This document shows positions 34,805-44,276 of a stretch of DNA of 64,000 bases, one piece after another (position 1 is the stretch's first letter; each line of letters begins with the position of its first letter). The notes beneath the pieces were generated by a model. That model did not search any database, was not told the DNA's origin, and saw only the letters and a list, made by a program, of their open reading frames with translations. Origin of the DNA: Alistipes sp. (GTDB taxonomy: Bacteria; Bacteroidota; Bacteroidia; Bacteroidales; Rikenellaceae); the NCBI GenBank assembly GCA_017399485.1, contig JAFQCA010000007.1, forward strand, positions 102,391-166,390, given 5' to 3'. The position numbers and the translations under genes are program-made.

Positions 34805-35269
34805 CTACGCAACCCACCGTCTGTCACTTTCATAAATCTGGTCGAGCAATGACTTGGGGCATAATGCATTCATATCGGCTAACTGTCGCTCATAGAGCCA
34901 CAAATCGGTTATTCTATGACAACTCTTTGCGGTCTCTATGTTCATATTAATACGTCGGAATTCTCGTCGTAGTGTGGTTATAGCCTCTTTTGTAAGGCAT
35001 CGCGCCAACTCCTTCATAAATCGTCGGTTCCCTGAATAATTCCCGACGTGTTCCATAATGAATTTTGCCCATTGATATCGCAGAATAGCCTGCTTTGTGG
35101 GTGATTCGCTTTGGTCTATTTGCCGTTTGTAATCGGTACAAACCTTTTCGAATGCGTAGCGGTAGATTTTTACTCCATCGCCTGAAGTTGATGCAGCGGG
35201 TGCATAATAGACGGGCACACCCGACTCGCTCACCAATGTGGTGAGCAACTTTGCTTTTTTGTTTTCCAT
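34805..35269 (-). CDS. Orphan hypothetical protein
   Basis: 154 residues, highly charged, no signal or membrane segment. Mostly predicted helix, with several Arg/Lys-rich stretches ('TTLRREFRRINMN') and a final 'LLDQIYESDRRWVA'. I do not recognise a family. It lies beside the duplicated tRNA-Asp 3' end and next to an inverted-repeat element, so it could be a leftover of a mobile element. A good terminator follows it, which supports that it is expressed. Confidence 0.5.
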   Translation of the reverse strand: MENKKAKLLTTLVSESGVPVYYAPAASTSGDGVKIYRYAFEKVCTDYKRQIDQSESPTKQAILRYQWAKFIMEHVGNYSGNRRFMKELARCLTKEAITTLRREFRRINMNIETAKSCHRITDLWLYERQLADMNALCPKSLLDQIYESDRRWVA

Positions 35270-35276
35270 TGATTAG

Positions 35277-35450
35277 ATACATTAAAGTTAAACATATAAT
35301 AAACTCTAAATCAGGCGTATAACTCACCCGATTTTAGGCTCAAAAACGTCAAAGAACCTCCTTGCAACTCAACTTTCGTAGAGTAACAAAATGTCGTTTT
35401 TGAGTATGTTTAACTGCGTGCCATCACTCTTGTGGCAACCTTTAATGTAT
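35277..35450. repeat. 174-bp nested inverted-repeat element
   Basis: Three matched pairs in nested order: ATACATTAAAG (35277-35287) with CTTTAATGTAT (35440-35450); AGTTAAACATA (35286-35296) with TATGTTTAACT (35405-35415); CTCAAAAACG (35339-35348) with CGTTTTTGAG (35395-35404). Each pair is perfectly complementary. The arms differ by insertions of about 42 bases (left) and 24 bases (right). No ORF inside. This is consistent with a MITE-like non-autonomous element; an RNA with a long hairpin is the alternative. Bases 35451-35626 hold no feature I can support. Confidence 0.6.
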
Positions 35451-35626
35451 ATCATAATAAGAACCGATAAACTTATATGGCGAGAGCATAATTGCCCACT
35501 CCAAAGTTCATTGAAAAAATACGTTTGTTGATTTTATAGTCCTAATTCTCTGCAAATATAATGTAAACTTTCGAAAAGTCAAATATTTATATCGTAAAAT
35601 TAAGAATTAATTTGCAGATTAAAACA

Positions 35627-35656
35627 ATAGGCAGCCTTCGTCGGGGCTGCCTATTA
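35627..35656 (-). terminator. Terminator of the long terpenoid/redox operon
   Basis: 11-bp perfect stem AATAGGCAGCC / GGCTGCCTATT, 21 bases past the last stop codon; on the minus strand it is followed by GTTTTAA. Confidence 0.75.
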
Positions 35657-35676
35657 TAATACTCGTGATGTTGTTA

Positions 35677-36945
35677 TTACTTAATCTTGTAGGCTATAAG
35701 TGTTGAGCCGTGACGTATGTAAAGTACTCCGTTTGCGATGACGGGGTGAGCCCAATGAGGACCTTCGCCCGATGTAATGCGAAACTCCGATACAATCTCA
35801 AACTTCTCGCGTGAAGGTTTTACGAGTGCCACAGTGCCTCGGCGTTCCTCGTAGCAATAGAGCATATTGTCTGCGGCGATTATCGCACCTTTGCTCTTAC
35901 CCGTCCACGCCTCATTATAGAGAACGTCGCCTGTCTCCCAATCCAAAGCATACCAATTACCCATTCCGTTATTGATATGGGTGGTACTATAGATAGTATT
36001 GCCTAACTCAACATAACCACCCATATGGGTGTCAATCTGGTCGTTGCTCCATAGCAGGGTCGCACTTTTGAGGTCATCCGACAACTGCAACATATAAGAG
36101 CCAATGTCGTATCCCTGACTGAAGAAAACCTTCCCATCCTTAAATATTGGAGAGTTAATCGTCGGGTTACCAACATCGCCGTGGTGGCCCTTCTTGATTG
36201 TGAAATCCCACTCTATTTCGCCGTTTTTGGCATTTACACCAAATATCTTTGATGCTGTAGCACCGATAATCTGTTTTTTGCCTTTGTGCTTGATTACGAT
36301 GGGTGATGCGTATGAATTGTAATCGTCCAGCGAGTTGCTACGCCAAATCTCTTTGCCGTTTTTCTTATCCAATGCAACCATCGTCGCCTCTTCGCCTGCG
36401 GGGCTATAAATCACCTTGTCGTCAAACACCAACGGGCTCTCGCAAGGGCCGTATGTGTTAATCTTACGCTTGTACGCCTCGCTACCTGCAACTCGCCAAA
36501 CCTCCTTGCCATCAGTGGCATTCAAACAAACAATATCGCCACAACCACCTATCGCATATACTTTACCATCGGAATATGCTGGTGTAGTACGCGTTTCGGG
36601 ATAAGTGTTGTGCCAGGGCTTACTATACTCAACCGTATATATCTTTTTGCCATCGAGCGTGTAGGCCGAAAGAGTCTCCATCGAGGCATCTTCATTCATA
36701 CCCGTAACAAATATATACTTGTCGGTTACCGTAGGACTTGAGTTGCCCTTGCCCACATCCGACGTCTCCCACAACTTTTGAGGACCTTCTGCTGGCCACT
36801 CTTTCAGCAGCCCACTCTCGTTATATATGCCGTTGCGCTGTGGTCCTCGCCAGCCGTGTAGCGGAAATTGCGCCATAGCCGACTGAATATTTATACATAG
36901 TAACAGTAAGAGTGTACTTTTGATTGTTGCTGAAATAGTCTTCAT
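35677..36945 (-). CDS. Exported PQQ-like beta-propeller protein (propeller 1)
   Basis: 422 residues with a signal peptide ending near 'NIQSAMAQFP'. The mature start 'GWRGPQRNGIYNESGLLKEW' is the entry motif of a large family of exported PQQ-like propellers; repeated 'Gxx...G(K/E)xxW' blades follow ('NATDGKEVWRVAG', 'DKKNGKEIWRSN', 'NAKNGEIEWDF'). No PQQ-ligating or catalytic residues can be assigned, so a dehydrogenase activity is not claimed. Full-length paralogue of the next gene, 47 bases upstream; the pair probably arose by tandem duplication. Last gene of the long operon. Confidence 0.85.
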   Translation of the reverse strand: MKTISATIKSTLLLLLCINIQSAMAQFPLHGWRGPQRNGIYNESGLLKEWPAEGPQKLWETSDVGKGNSSPTVTDKYIFVTGMNEDASMETLSAYTLDGKKIYTVEYSKPWHNTYPETRTTPAYSDGKVYAIGGCGDIVCLNATDGKEVWRVAGSEAYKRKINTYGPCESPLVFDDKVIYSPAGEEATMVALDKKNGKEIWRSNSLDDYNSYASPIVIKHKGKKQIIGATASKIFGVNAKNGEIEWDFTIKKGHHGDVGNPTINSPIFKDGKVFFSQGYDIGSYMLQLSDDLKSATLLWSNDQIDTHMGGYVELGNTIYSTTHINNGMGNWYALDWETGDVLYNEAWTGKSKGAIIAADNMLYCYEERRGTVALVKPSREKFEIVSEFRITSGEGPHWAHPVIANGVLYIRHGSTLIAYKIK

Positions 36946-36992
36946 AGGGATTGGGTTTTGGTTAAATATCTTTTTGGGGAATTATTTTCTGC

Positions 36993-38267
36993 CTATTTTA
37001 CCTTATAGGCCATCAATGCCGAGCCGTGACGGATATACATCACTCCGTTTACGATTACCGGGTGTGCCCAATGCGGGCCTTCGCCTTTGGTAATATTGAA
37101 TGATGATACAATGTCAAACTTCTCACGTGAAGGTCTTACAAGGGCTACTGTACCACGACGCTCGTCGTAACAATAGAGCATATTGTCGGCTGAGATAATT
37201 GAGCCTTTACCCTTGCCTGTCCAAGCATAGTCGTAAAGGGTTTCGCCATTACCCCAATCTACTGCACACCAATTACCTGCTCCGTTGTTGATGTGGTTAG
37301 AGCCATAGATTACACCATTCACCTCGACATAACCGCCGTGGTGAGTATCCAAAGTTGTATTCTTCCAAAGCAATGTAGCGCTCTTCAAATCGTCAGAGAG
37401 TTGCAACATATAGGCAAAGATATCATAGCCGTGGCTGAAGAAAATCTTACCATCCTTGAAAAGAGGCGAGTTAGGCGCGATGTTTGACCAACCTCCTCGT
37501 TCTCCACCCCAGCCTTTGTATGACCACTCGATTTCTCCATTGTCGGGATTAACACCAAAGATATGTACGGCTGAAGAGCCTACGATTTGCTTCTTACCCT
37601 TGTACTCGATAAGCAATGGAGAAACATAGGCTCCGACGTCACCAAAAGATGTAGTCTTCCAAATTTCCTTGCCGTTCTTGCGATTCAAAGCCACCATTGT
37701 AGTCTGTGAGCCAGAGGGGGTGTAGATAACCTTGTCGTCATATACCAATGGGCTCTCGGCAGTACCCCAATTACCCGTTTTGTGGGCGTAGGTCGTACCT
37801 CCATCGACATACCAGACCTGCTTTCCATCCTTAGCATTGAGGCATACAATCTCGCCAGCACCGCTGATGACATATAGTTTGCCATCCATATATGATGGAG
37901 TAGTACGTGTTTCGGGGTAAGAGTCCTTCCACGGCTTACCATACTCAACTGTATATATCTTCTTGCCATCGAGGGTATATGCCGACAAAATCTCTCTCGT
38001 GCCATCGGCATTCATTCCTGTGATGTAGAGTGTATTTTCGACAATCAGCGGGCTTGAATATCCTTTGCCTGCATCTGCAACCTCCCATAAAAGTTGCGGT
38101 CCTTCAGCGGGCCACTCCTTCAAAAGGCCCTTTTCGGGATATACACCGTTACGATTGGGTCCACGCCAGCCGTAAGGTGTTGTTTGTGCCATTACAGATG
38201 ATGCAAGAGCACACAAGAGGCAACATATAGTTGCTTTGCGGATGTTTGAAATAATGTTAGTTTTCAT
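36993..38267 (-). CDS. Exported PQQ-like beta-propeller protein (propeller 2)
   Basis: 424 residues, signal peptide ending 'ASSVMAQTTP', then 'GWRGPNRNGVYPEKGLLKEW' and the same blade pattern as propeller 1 over its full length ('NAKDGKQVWYVDG', 'NRKNGKEIWKTT', 'NPDNGEIEWSYKG'). The two share identical stretches near the C-terminus ('GPHWAHPVI', 'RHGSxLxAYK'). Probably located in the periplasm or at the outer surface. It follows the FtsX-type permease by 31 bases. Confidence 0.85.
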   Translation of the reverse strand: MKTNIISNIRKATICCLLCALASSVMAQTTPYGWRGPNRNGVYPEKGLLKEWPAEGPQLLWEVADAGKGYSSPLIVENTLYITGMNADGTREILSAYTLDGKKIYTVEYGKPWKDSYPETRTTPSYMDGKLYVISGAGEIVCLNAKDGKQVWYVDGGTTYAHKTGNWGTAESPLVYDDKVIYTPSGSQTTMVALNRKNGKEIWKTTSFGDVGAYVSPLLIEYKGKKQIVGSSAVHIFGVNPDNGEIEWSYKGWGGERGGWSNIAPNSPLFKDGKIFFSHGYDIFAYMLQLSDDLKSATLLWKNTTLDTHHGGYVEVNGVIYGSNHINNGAGNWCAVDWGNGETLYDYAWTGKGKGSIISADNMLYCYDERRGTVALVRPSREKFDIVSSFNITKGEGPHWAHPVIVNGVMYIRHGSALMAYKVK

Positions 38268-38298
38268 AATTAAAGTGTTGTTTAGAATCTTTGTGTGT

Positions 38299-41200
38299 CT
38301 AAAAATCTTTGTTGTTTAAGGTTTTTTCTGCAAAAGCGATAGCCTTTGCTACCTCATTATTAATGAATTTGCTTGTCAAATATAGTAATATTATTGCAAT
38401 AAGCAGTGCGCTCAGCCAAATAATTATGGTTACATTGGCATATTGCTCTCCAATACCTATAATTGCGCCTATAAATCCCGTAGATATTGCATAGATGGGA
38501 GCAACAACATTTTCGCGATATAAGATACGTCGTAATGACGATTTATTGAATCCCATCAGTAGCATATTCTGGATGTTTGCTCTATCTCGTGTAAGACTTT
38601 TACGAACAACAATCACCAGACTAAATATGCCTAACAACAATCCGATACTTCCCAATGTCATAAAGATACTTAAATAGGTATCAGTGACTTCATTATACAT
38701 CGCCAAACGCTCTGAGGTGCGGGATGCGAGCAAACCATATTCGTAAAGACTCTGTGAGAGCGTCTGCTTGGCCGATATGAGTTGTTGTTCGTCAAAGCCT
38801 GTGCCGACAAGGAACAAATCGCATCCGTTGTTTTCGGGCCACGCCTGCTTAAATAGGTCTTTGTCGATGAGTATGCTTCCTTGAAACAATCCGCCGGATA
38901 ATGTTGCCGACAGAACGATGGCCAATTCTCGTCCATCGTGTTGTTTGTAATATAACGTGTCGCCCAACTCCTTGACAATGCTCCATTGCAGTACCGTAGC
39001 ATCAACAAGTGCAGGATATACCCCATCACTTAGAGGTTTTGCCAGATATTCGTAAATCTCTTTTGGATTAGAGGCGTTGTATATATTTTTACCTAATGCA
39101 AATCTGTCATCTGCCATTCTTTCGAAATCTACACCCAATACAGTTGGCTCCGACACTTTGTTAAGATTCAAGCAACTTGCATCGTCGGCCCGATAACGGA
39201 AGCAGGGCAAAACCTTAAATTCATCGCTCCACTCTGCATCAATACCCAACTTTGAGCGACCTTCCGAAGTCGAAGGGTCGTGTTGTAATTCGACACTACT
39301 CTCGCACCATAATGTATATCCTCCTGTTGCAGTATCAATCTCTACCCTATTGTCAAAACTACGACGGTTTAGGCCTACCACAAAGACGATAAACACGCCA
39401 AAAGCCAAAACGGCCAGCGTGAACCCTATCTGATTACGCGAAGCATATAGTTTGCTATGGTTAAATCTTAAGGTGCTAAGTTTCGATGTATATATCTCTC
39501 GATGTCGCTTCCAAACGACTACTGCTCGGAATGAGATTATGGCGGTCAGCATTGCACAACATCCCGCCACTACAGATAGCAAGACCGAGCCTTTACCACT
39601 CAAACTTTGTATATATATGGCAATAGTTATAACGAATGCAATGATGGCATAACCTATAAGTCTTGATAAAGAGTCCTGTTTTTCACGTTTTTTGACGTTG
39701 TTGTCTTTTGCGAATACCTGCTTGATGGCTATCCATACCACTCCTAACGCCAATATTAGACCGACAATTGTACCTATGATTATTGTCGGAGGTTGCAACG
39801 TAAGTCTAAACGTAGCCGTATGCGTAGCCCCCTGCCATACTCCTTCAAGGAGCCATAAAATAATTTGGGTATATAAAACACCGCATATCGCACCTGATAT
39901 AGTTGCAAAAAAAACTATCGGAAATGTCTCAATAAATAGTTTCCGTCGGATTCGTTGTTGTGTGAATCCGGTGATACACATAACCTCTATCTCGCCACTA
40001 CGCTCTGTGTACATCTCCAGCAAAGGCGTGTACATCAGAAGCAATGCTGCAGCAATGATGAAAAATCCCAGTGCAAGAAAAAGTGACGAGAAGTCCACGC
40101 CATTGTTTGCGGCATAGAGGGCATCCTCGCGAGGGTGAAGTAACTGCAGACCGAACATCTGTGGCTGTAAATCGTTTAAGCGTATATCCTCTGCCGAAAC
40201 ATCACTACGTAATGCTGTAGCAGTACCATAGTCGCTTGCCCAATCTTCGGCAACAGCACTATATGCTATAAGTGCTTTTGGAGTCTGTTTGTATTTGTAC
40301 CAATAATCCTCGTCCTCATCGGTTATCAAATCCATATCAATAGGCAGGTCGCTATCCCACTCCGAGCATCGCTCGACATCGCTCAGGCCTGGGAATTCTG
40401 CGCTCAAACCCTTGTCCTGATGCAATTTGTCCAATGGTAATATAGCCTTGACGCGTAATGTAAGGCTATCTGTCGAGAGTGATTTCAAATCTTCGGCAAC
40501 AAAATAACTCACCGTTATATCATCCCCTATTGTAACACCAAGTCGGTTGGCCGAATAGTCCGATAAAATAACCTCGTCGGGCTCTAATTTATAACCTTCA
40601 TACTCCTCTACTGCCGTTACAAACGAGTATGGAATATCTCCTCCATTATCGCTGCGTAGATGGTTTGCCAGATAAGAGTGAAGTCGTTTTAGCGATGGGT
40701 TTTTGCGGCATAGCGTTTCGACCACATCAGCCTGAAGAAACACTCGTGATGATGTTATCTCCGAGCCTTCTGCGTGAGGTGATATGTCAAGTCCTGAGTA
40801 ACGACTTTGCCACGTCGCCAGCCATTGCTCATTAGATATCACCTTGTCGGAAAATATAATGTTTATTTTACCGTCGGCACCTAATTCCTCGGCCAACTCT
40901 TTGCGCGATAGGAATATATTAAACGGCTCCGTCTGCTCGTTACGAAGATTTATATTTCCACCCTCTTCGGCTGATTTTGTACCTGAAATCTTCAGCCTTA
41001 TGCTTGTAGTATAGTTTTTTGTGACAAAAAGACTGCCCGATGGAATCAACCCCTTGGCTGGTAGTCGGAGTACAATATCCTCTGCGTTGTCATCGCCCAA
41101 CTCCTCGGCAAGGGCCGAATTAATTTTTGCAACTCCGTAATCCAAATCCTCGTCATCACATCCCCAAACCATTACGGGTATCATCCTACCGTTGTGAGAA

Positions 41201-41478
41201 ATGAATCCTTGCGAGAGCAGATAGCCACGACAATTATCCCTCAACAACTCCTCTTGTAGAATCTCATCTGATATATATGACTGATTCGCAAAAATGATAC
41301 TCTCGGCATTTCCCAAACGCTCATCTACCTGATGACGTAGTGTTCCGCGCACTGAATCTCCAACAACAAGACTTCCGACAATGACCATAACGGCTACCAT
41401 AACCGATAATGCGACCAATCGGTAGTAACGTGCAAAGTAGCGTATATTTCGACTGTATATGACTTGACTATATCTCAT
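38299..41478 (-). CDS. FtsX/MacB-type ABC transporter permease
   Basis: 1059 residues. An N-terminal helix (about 17-40) is followed by a large extracytoplasmic domain, then FtsX-type membrane blocks around 480-600, two more helices around 640-700, a second soluble domain, and final FtsX helices around 950-1040: the double-FtsX architecture of permeases that move or extract lipids, lipoproteins or peptides instead of importing solutes. Its start overlaps the ATPase stop by 11 bases, so the two form one transporter. Cargo is unknown; the location among terpenoid and propeller genes suggests export or membrane extraction of their product. Confidence 0.85.
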   Translation of the reverse strand: MRYSQVIYSRNIRYFARYYRLVALSVMVAVMVIVGSLVVGDSVRGTLRHQVDERLGNAESIIFANQSYISDEILQEELLRDNCRGYLLSQGFISHNGRMIPVMVWGCDDEDLDYGVAKINSALAEELGDDNAEDIVLRLPAKGLIPSGSLFVTKNYTTSIRLKISGTKSAEEGGNINLRNEQTEPFNIFLSRKELAEELGADGKINIIFSDKVISNEQWLATWQSRYSGLDISPHAEGSEITSSRVFLQADVVETLCRKNPSLKRLHSYLANHLRSDNGGDIPYSFVTAVEEYEGYKLEPDEVILSDYSANRLGVTIGDDITVSYFVAEDLKSLSTDSLTLRVKAILPLDKLHQDKGLSAEFPGLSDVERCSEWDSDLPIDMDLITDEDEDYWYKYKQTPKALIAYSAVAEDWASDYGTATALRSDVSAEDIRLNDLQPQMFGLQLLHPREDALYAANNGVDFSSLFLALGFFIIAAALLLMYTPLLEMYTERSGEIEVMCITGFTQQRIRRKLFIETFPIVFFATISGAICGVLYTQIILWLLEGVWQGATHTATFRLTLQPPTIIIGTIVGLILALGVVWIAIKQVFAKDNNVKKREKQDSLSRLIGYAIIAFVITIAIYIQSLSGKGSVLLSVVAGCCAMLTAIISFRAVVVWKRHREIYTSKLSTLRFNHSKLYASRNQIGFTLAVLAFGVFIVFVVGLNRRSFDNRVEIDTATGGYTLWCESSVELQHDPSTSEGRSKLGIDAEWSDEFKVLPCFRYRADDASCLNLNKVSEPTVLGVDFERMADDRFALGKNIYNASNPKEIYEYLAKPLSDGVYPALVDATVLQWSIVKELGDTLYYKQHDGRELAIVLSATLSGGLFQGSILIDKDLFKQAWPENNGCDLFLVGTGFDEQQLISAKQTLSQSLYEYGLLASRTSERLAMYNEVTDTYLSIFMTLGSIGLLLGIFSLVIVVRKSLTRDRANIQNMLLMGFNKSSLRRILYRENVVAPIYAISTGFIGAIIGIGEQYANVTIIIWLSALLIAIILLYLTSKFINNEVAKAIAFAEKTLNNKDF

Positions 41479-42145
41479 TTATCTTACCCTCTTGTAAATA
41501 GAATTGTCGTTGCGCTTTGCGGGCTAACTCTTCAGAGTGAGTTACAATGATGATTGTAGTGCCAAGTTTACGATTAATATCGAGCAATAGGTTGGCTACT
41601 TGTTGCGATAACTCCTCATCCAACTGCCCTGTGGGCTCGTCGGCCAGCAGTAGTTGTGGCTTGCGAATCAATGCTCGACAGAGAGCCACCCGACACGCCT
41701 CACCGCCCGATAATGTGGCGGGTAATTGGTTTCTTAAATGACTAACATTTAGCATCTCCATCAACTCTTCGGCATACTTCTCTTCCTCGCTTGTCGTGGT
41801 ATCAGCCGCAGCAAGTATGGGCAATAGAATGTTCTCATAAGCCGATAGTTGTGGTAACAATCTGTGGTCTTGAAACAAGAAACCTATCTTGCGGTTGCGT
41901 ATTGAGGCGATATTTGCGTTTTGATGTGTTATATCTTCGCCTTGCAATCTATATATACCTTTGTCGGGCGATAAGATTGTGCCGAGTATCGATAAAAGTG
42001 TCGTTTTGCCAGAGCCGCTGACACCTCTTATAGAGATAACCTCACCCTGCTCAATCCTCAGATTAATATCGCACAAAACCTGACGCAGATTGTTTTCTCC
42101 GTCATTGAACGATTTCGATATGTTTGATAATTCTATAAGCGCCAT
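41468..42145 (-). CDS. LolD/MacB-type ABC transporter ATPase
   Basis: 225 residues, the LolD size. Walker A 'GVSGSGKTTLLS', Q-loop 'GFLFQDHRLLPQ', signature 'LSGGEACRVALCRAL', Walker B 'LLLADEPTG' and the switch His in 'IIVTHSEELA' are all intact. The signature reads LSGGE-A instead of the usual LSGGE/Q-Q, a small change. Partner of the overlapping FtsX-type permease; starts four bases after the next propeller's stop. Confidence 0.92.
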   Translation of the reverse strand: MALIELSNISKSFNDGENNLRQVLCDINLRIEQGEVISIRGVSGSGKTTLLSILGTILSPDKGIYRLQGEDITHQNANIASIRNRKIGFLFQDHRLLPQLSAYENILLPILAAADTTTSEEEKYAEELMEMLNVSHLRNQLPATLSGGEACRVALCRALIRKPQLLLADEPTGQLDEELSQQVANLLLDINRKLGTTIIIVTHSEELARKAQRQFYLQEGKINEI

Positions 42146-42149
42146 AAAC

Positions 42150-43301
42150 CTATTTTTTATTCTCTCCGAAACAGAAGAGAGTTCCTTTTGCCGTTAATAT
42201 ATAAAATCTATTGCGAACAACGGCGGGTGACGATACAATCTGCTCGCCTGTGTCGTACTCCCACAAAAGTTCACCATTGTCAGCACTCAATATGGTGATA
42301 ATACCTGTCTTTGTGCAGACAATAATCTTGTCGCGACATACTACAGGTGAGGACTCACCAACATTGCCCTTAAGCAGATAGCGCCACGTCGTTGAACCAT
42401 CTGTGCGATTTATTGCCGACAGATATTTATCGTTTGAAATGACATACAACGTTGTCGGGCTCACAGCAGGCACCGATACCAGAGAGGCATTCTCTTCGGA
42501 TGCGGAAACGACAGTACGATGGTCTGTAAATCGCCCATCGGAGAGTAGTACCTCATAAATATTTCCTGCATAATCGCCTATATAGACCTTCTCGTTAGCA
42601 ATGGCGGGAGATGATGGGATATAGCCCTCTAATTGCAGGGAGTCACACATCACGCCTTGCTTGCAGTCGATTAAGCGTAACCAGCCGTCGCAACCGCCAA
42701 ACACCGCATAATTATCTTTGACGGCAACCGCACCGTTTATGTAATAACCCGACTCGAATCGGTTGATAAGACTACCCTGCTCCTTGTCGATACAATACAT
42801 ATAATTGTCGTAACTTCCGAATATTATAGCAGTGCGCTCGCCTATCTTTACGCTGTTGGGAGAGGCTGATACCTGCCCTTCGCATCTAAAACACCACGTC
42901 GTATCGCGTTTTGAAAGTGATATGGCAGCCAGCGAGCCATCAATACACCCTATATATAACGTAGAATCGTGTAGCAGAGGGGTTGCCTCTACGGGTTGTT
43001 GTAAGTCGTAGGTAAAGGCCTCGTTACCCTCAGCATCGACACCTCGTACCACACCTTTGGTGTCACACCAATAAGTCGTACCCTGCAAAACTACGGGCGA
43101 TGATACACTTCGTTGGTTACTTTTGTAACTCCACAACAATGAGGGTTTTTCGCATATCTTCTCCTTCGTGTAACCACTCAAATCGCTTGATGCACGAAAT
43201 ATAGGCCAACTATCGGCAGAGGCTGCTGCATTGTCGTTGCCTTTGGTCGCACATCCCCAAAGCGCGGTTATGAGTAATATGTAGAAAATGTTTCTTGCCA
43301 T
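42150..43301 (-). CDS. PQQ-like beta-propeller lipoprotein (propeller 3)
   Basis: 383 residues. The signal 'ILLITALWGCATKG' carries a lipobox. The mature part opens 'SWPIFRASSDLSGYTKE' and contains blades such as 'GVDAEGNEAFTYDL', 'INRTDGSTTWRYL' and 'SADNGELLWEYDTGEQI', similar to the BamB-like propeller fold. It sits four bases downstream of the NuoG-like ferredoxin gene, linking a membrane-anchored propeller to the electron-transfer genes. Confidence 0.85.
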   Translation of the reverse strand: MARNIFYILLITALWGCATKGNDNAAASADSWPIFRASSDLSGYTKEKICEKPSLLWSYKSNQRSVSSPVVLQGTTYWCDTKGVVRGVDAEGNEAFTYDLQQPVEATPLLHDSTLYIGCIDGSLAAISLSKRDTTWCFRCEGQVSASPNSVKIGERTAIIFGSYDNYMYCIDKEQGSLINRFESGYYINGAVAVKDNYAVFGGCDGWLRLIDCKQGVMCDSLQLEGYIPSSPAIANEKVYIGDYAGNIYEVLLSDGRFTDHRTVVSASEENASLVSVPAVSPTTLYVISNDKYLSAINRTDGSTTWRYLLKGNVGESSPVVCRDKIIVCTKTGIITILSADNGELLWEYDTGEQIVSSPAVVRNRFYILTAKGTLFCFGENKK

Positions 43302-43305
43302 AATC

Positions 43306-44274
43306 CTATTTCAAATAAATTGCTCCCGTCGGGCATATCTGTGCCAACTCATCGTATGCATTACACTTATTCTCTTCGGGTATTACGACTTTCATATCAA
43401 AACCTCGCCCAATGAAGGTAAATCCGTTGTCGGTATTATAGACACACAATCCGCAACGAATACATTTTGACGGCTCGAAACGCAGGTGCTCGTTTACATC
43501 GATAGTGAGTTTTACACTCTGCTTGGTGGATATGCCGTATCGTGAGCGCTTAACGCCCAACTCTTTGGAGTATGCTCTTAAACGACAATCTACCCTGCCG
43601 TCGCAGGCGCAATGCAGGCAACGTGACGGAGTATTTACACTCTCCTTCAGTCGGGCCTTTTCGTCGTTTGAGAATATACCTATACGCGAAAAGAACTCAT
43701 CTTTTCCGATTTTAGCCTTCGAGGGAGCGGCCTCGACATCCGATAACGATTCCATTGCCGCTACTTCGTGGATAATATCCCGTATTGCAACAGATTTATC
43801 AATCGAGCCTCGTCGGCACGCCTTTTCGCAAGGGGCTTTACACTCGTCGCACGCAATGGTGGGCAGTGATGTAAATGCGCGTTTCAGTATGGCGCGAGCC
43901 TCCTCAAAAGCCCCATTATCATAAGCCGCCAAGAACTGCTCTACATCAAGCCCGTGAGGGCAAACCAATGTACACGGAGCCTCACAATCGGCGCGGTGGT
44001 CGCTTAGTAGCAGTTCTAATGCAATACGTCGCTGCCCTAATACCTCATTCGATGAGGCATCAATCTGCATACCCTCCTTTGCCGTAGTTACGCACGAAGG
44101 AACTATCTGCCCCGATGCCAAGTCTTTTACAACGCACACCATACAACCCTCTTTATGCTTTCTGCCATCAGAATAGCACATCGATGGAATCGAGATGCCG
44201 GCACGTGTTGCAGCCTGTAATATGGTTTCGCCTTCAAGAACAGTAATCTCTCTATTATCTATGGTTATCTTCAT
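43306..44274 (-). CDS. NuoG/HydA-N-terminal-like iron-sulfur subunit
   Basis: 322 residues. N-terminal 2Fe-2S ferredoxin domain with Cys33, Cys44, Cys47 and Cys61; next a His/Cys segment ('DHRADCEAPCTLVCPHG') and a Cys-rich motif like that of glutamate synthase small subunit ('CDECKAPCEKACRRG'); C-terminal cluster site 'CIRCGLCVY' plus 'CPTGAI'. It resembles the N-terminal part of NuoG or of electron-bifurcating [FeFe] hydrogenase, but the H-cluster domain and any molybdopterin domain are absent. It should therefore carry electrons only. It lies two bases after the NuoE-NuoF fusion, its obvious partner. Confidence 0.82.
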   Translation of the reverse strand: MKITIDNREITVLEGETILQAATRAGISIPSMCYSDGRKHKEGCMVCVVKDLASGQIVPSCVTTAKEGMQIDASSNEVLGQRRIALELLLSDHRADCEAPCTLVCPHGLDVEQFLAAYDNGAFEEARAILKRAFTSLPTIACDECKAPCEKACRRGSIDKSVAIRDIIHEVAAMESLSDVEAAPSKAKIGKDEFFSRIGIFSNDEKARLKESVNTPSRCLHCACDGRVDCRLRAYSKELGVKRSRYGISTKQSVKLTIDVNEHLRFEPSKCIRCGLCVYNTDNGFTFIGRGFDMKVVIPEENKCNAYDELAQICPTGAIYLK

Positions 44275-44276
44275 AC

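Noticed and set aside
34594..34869. 91-codon minus-strand frame
   Set aside because: Covers the duplicated tRNA-Asp 3' end and a terminator and overlaps the better-supported gene at 34805-35269.
35677..38267. PQQ-dependent alcohol dehydrogenases
   Set aside because: The blade pattern is PQQ-like, but PQQ-ligating residues, the disulfide of adjacent Cys and a haem domain are not seen, and no PQQ biosynthesis genes are present.
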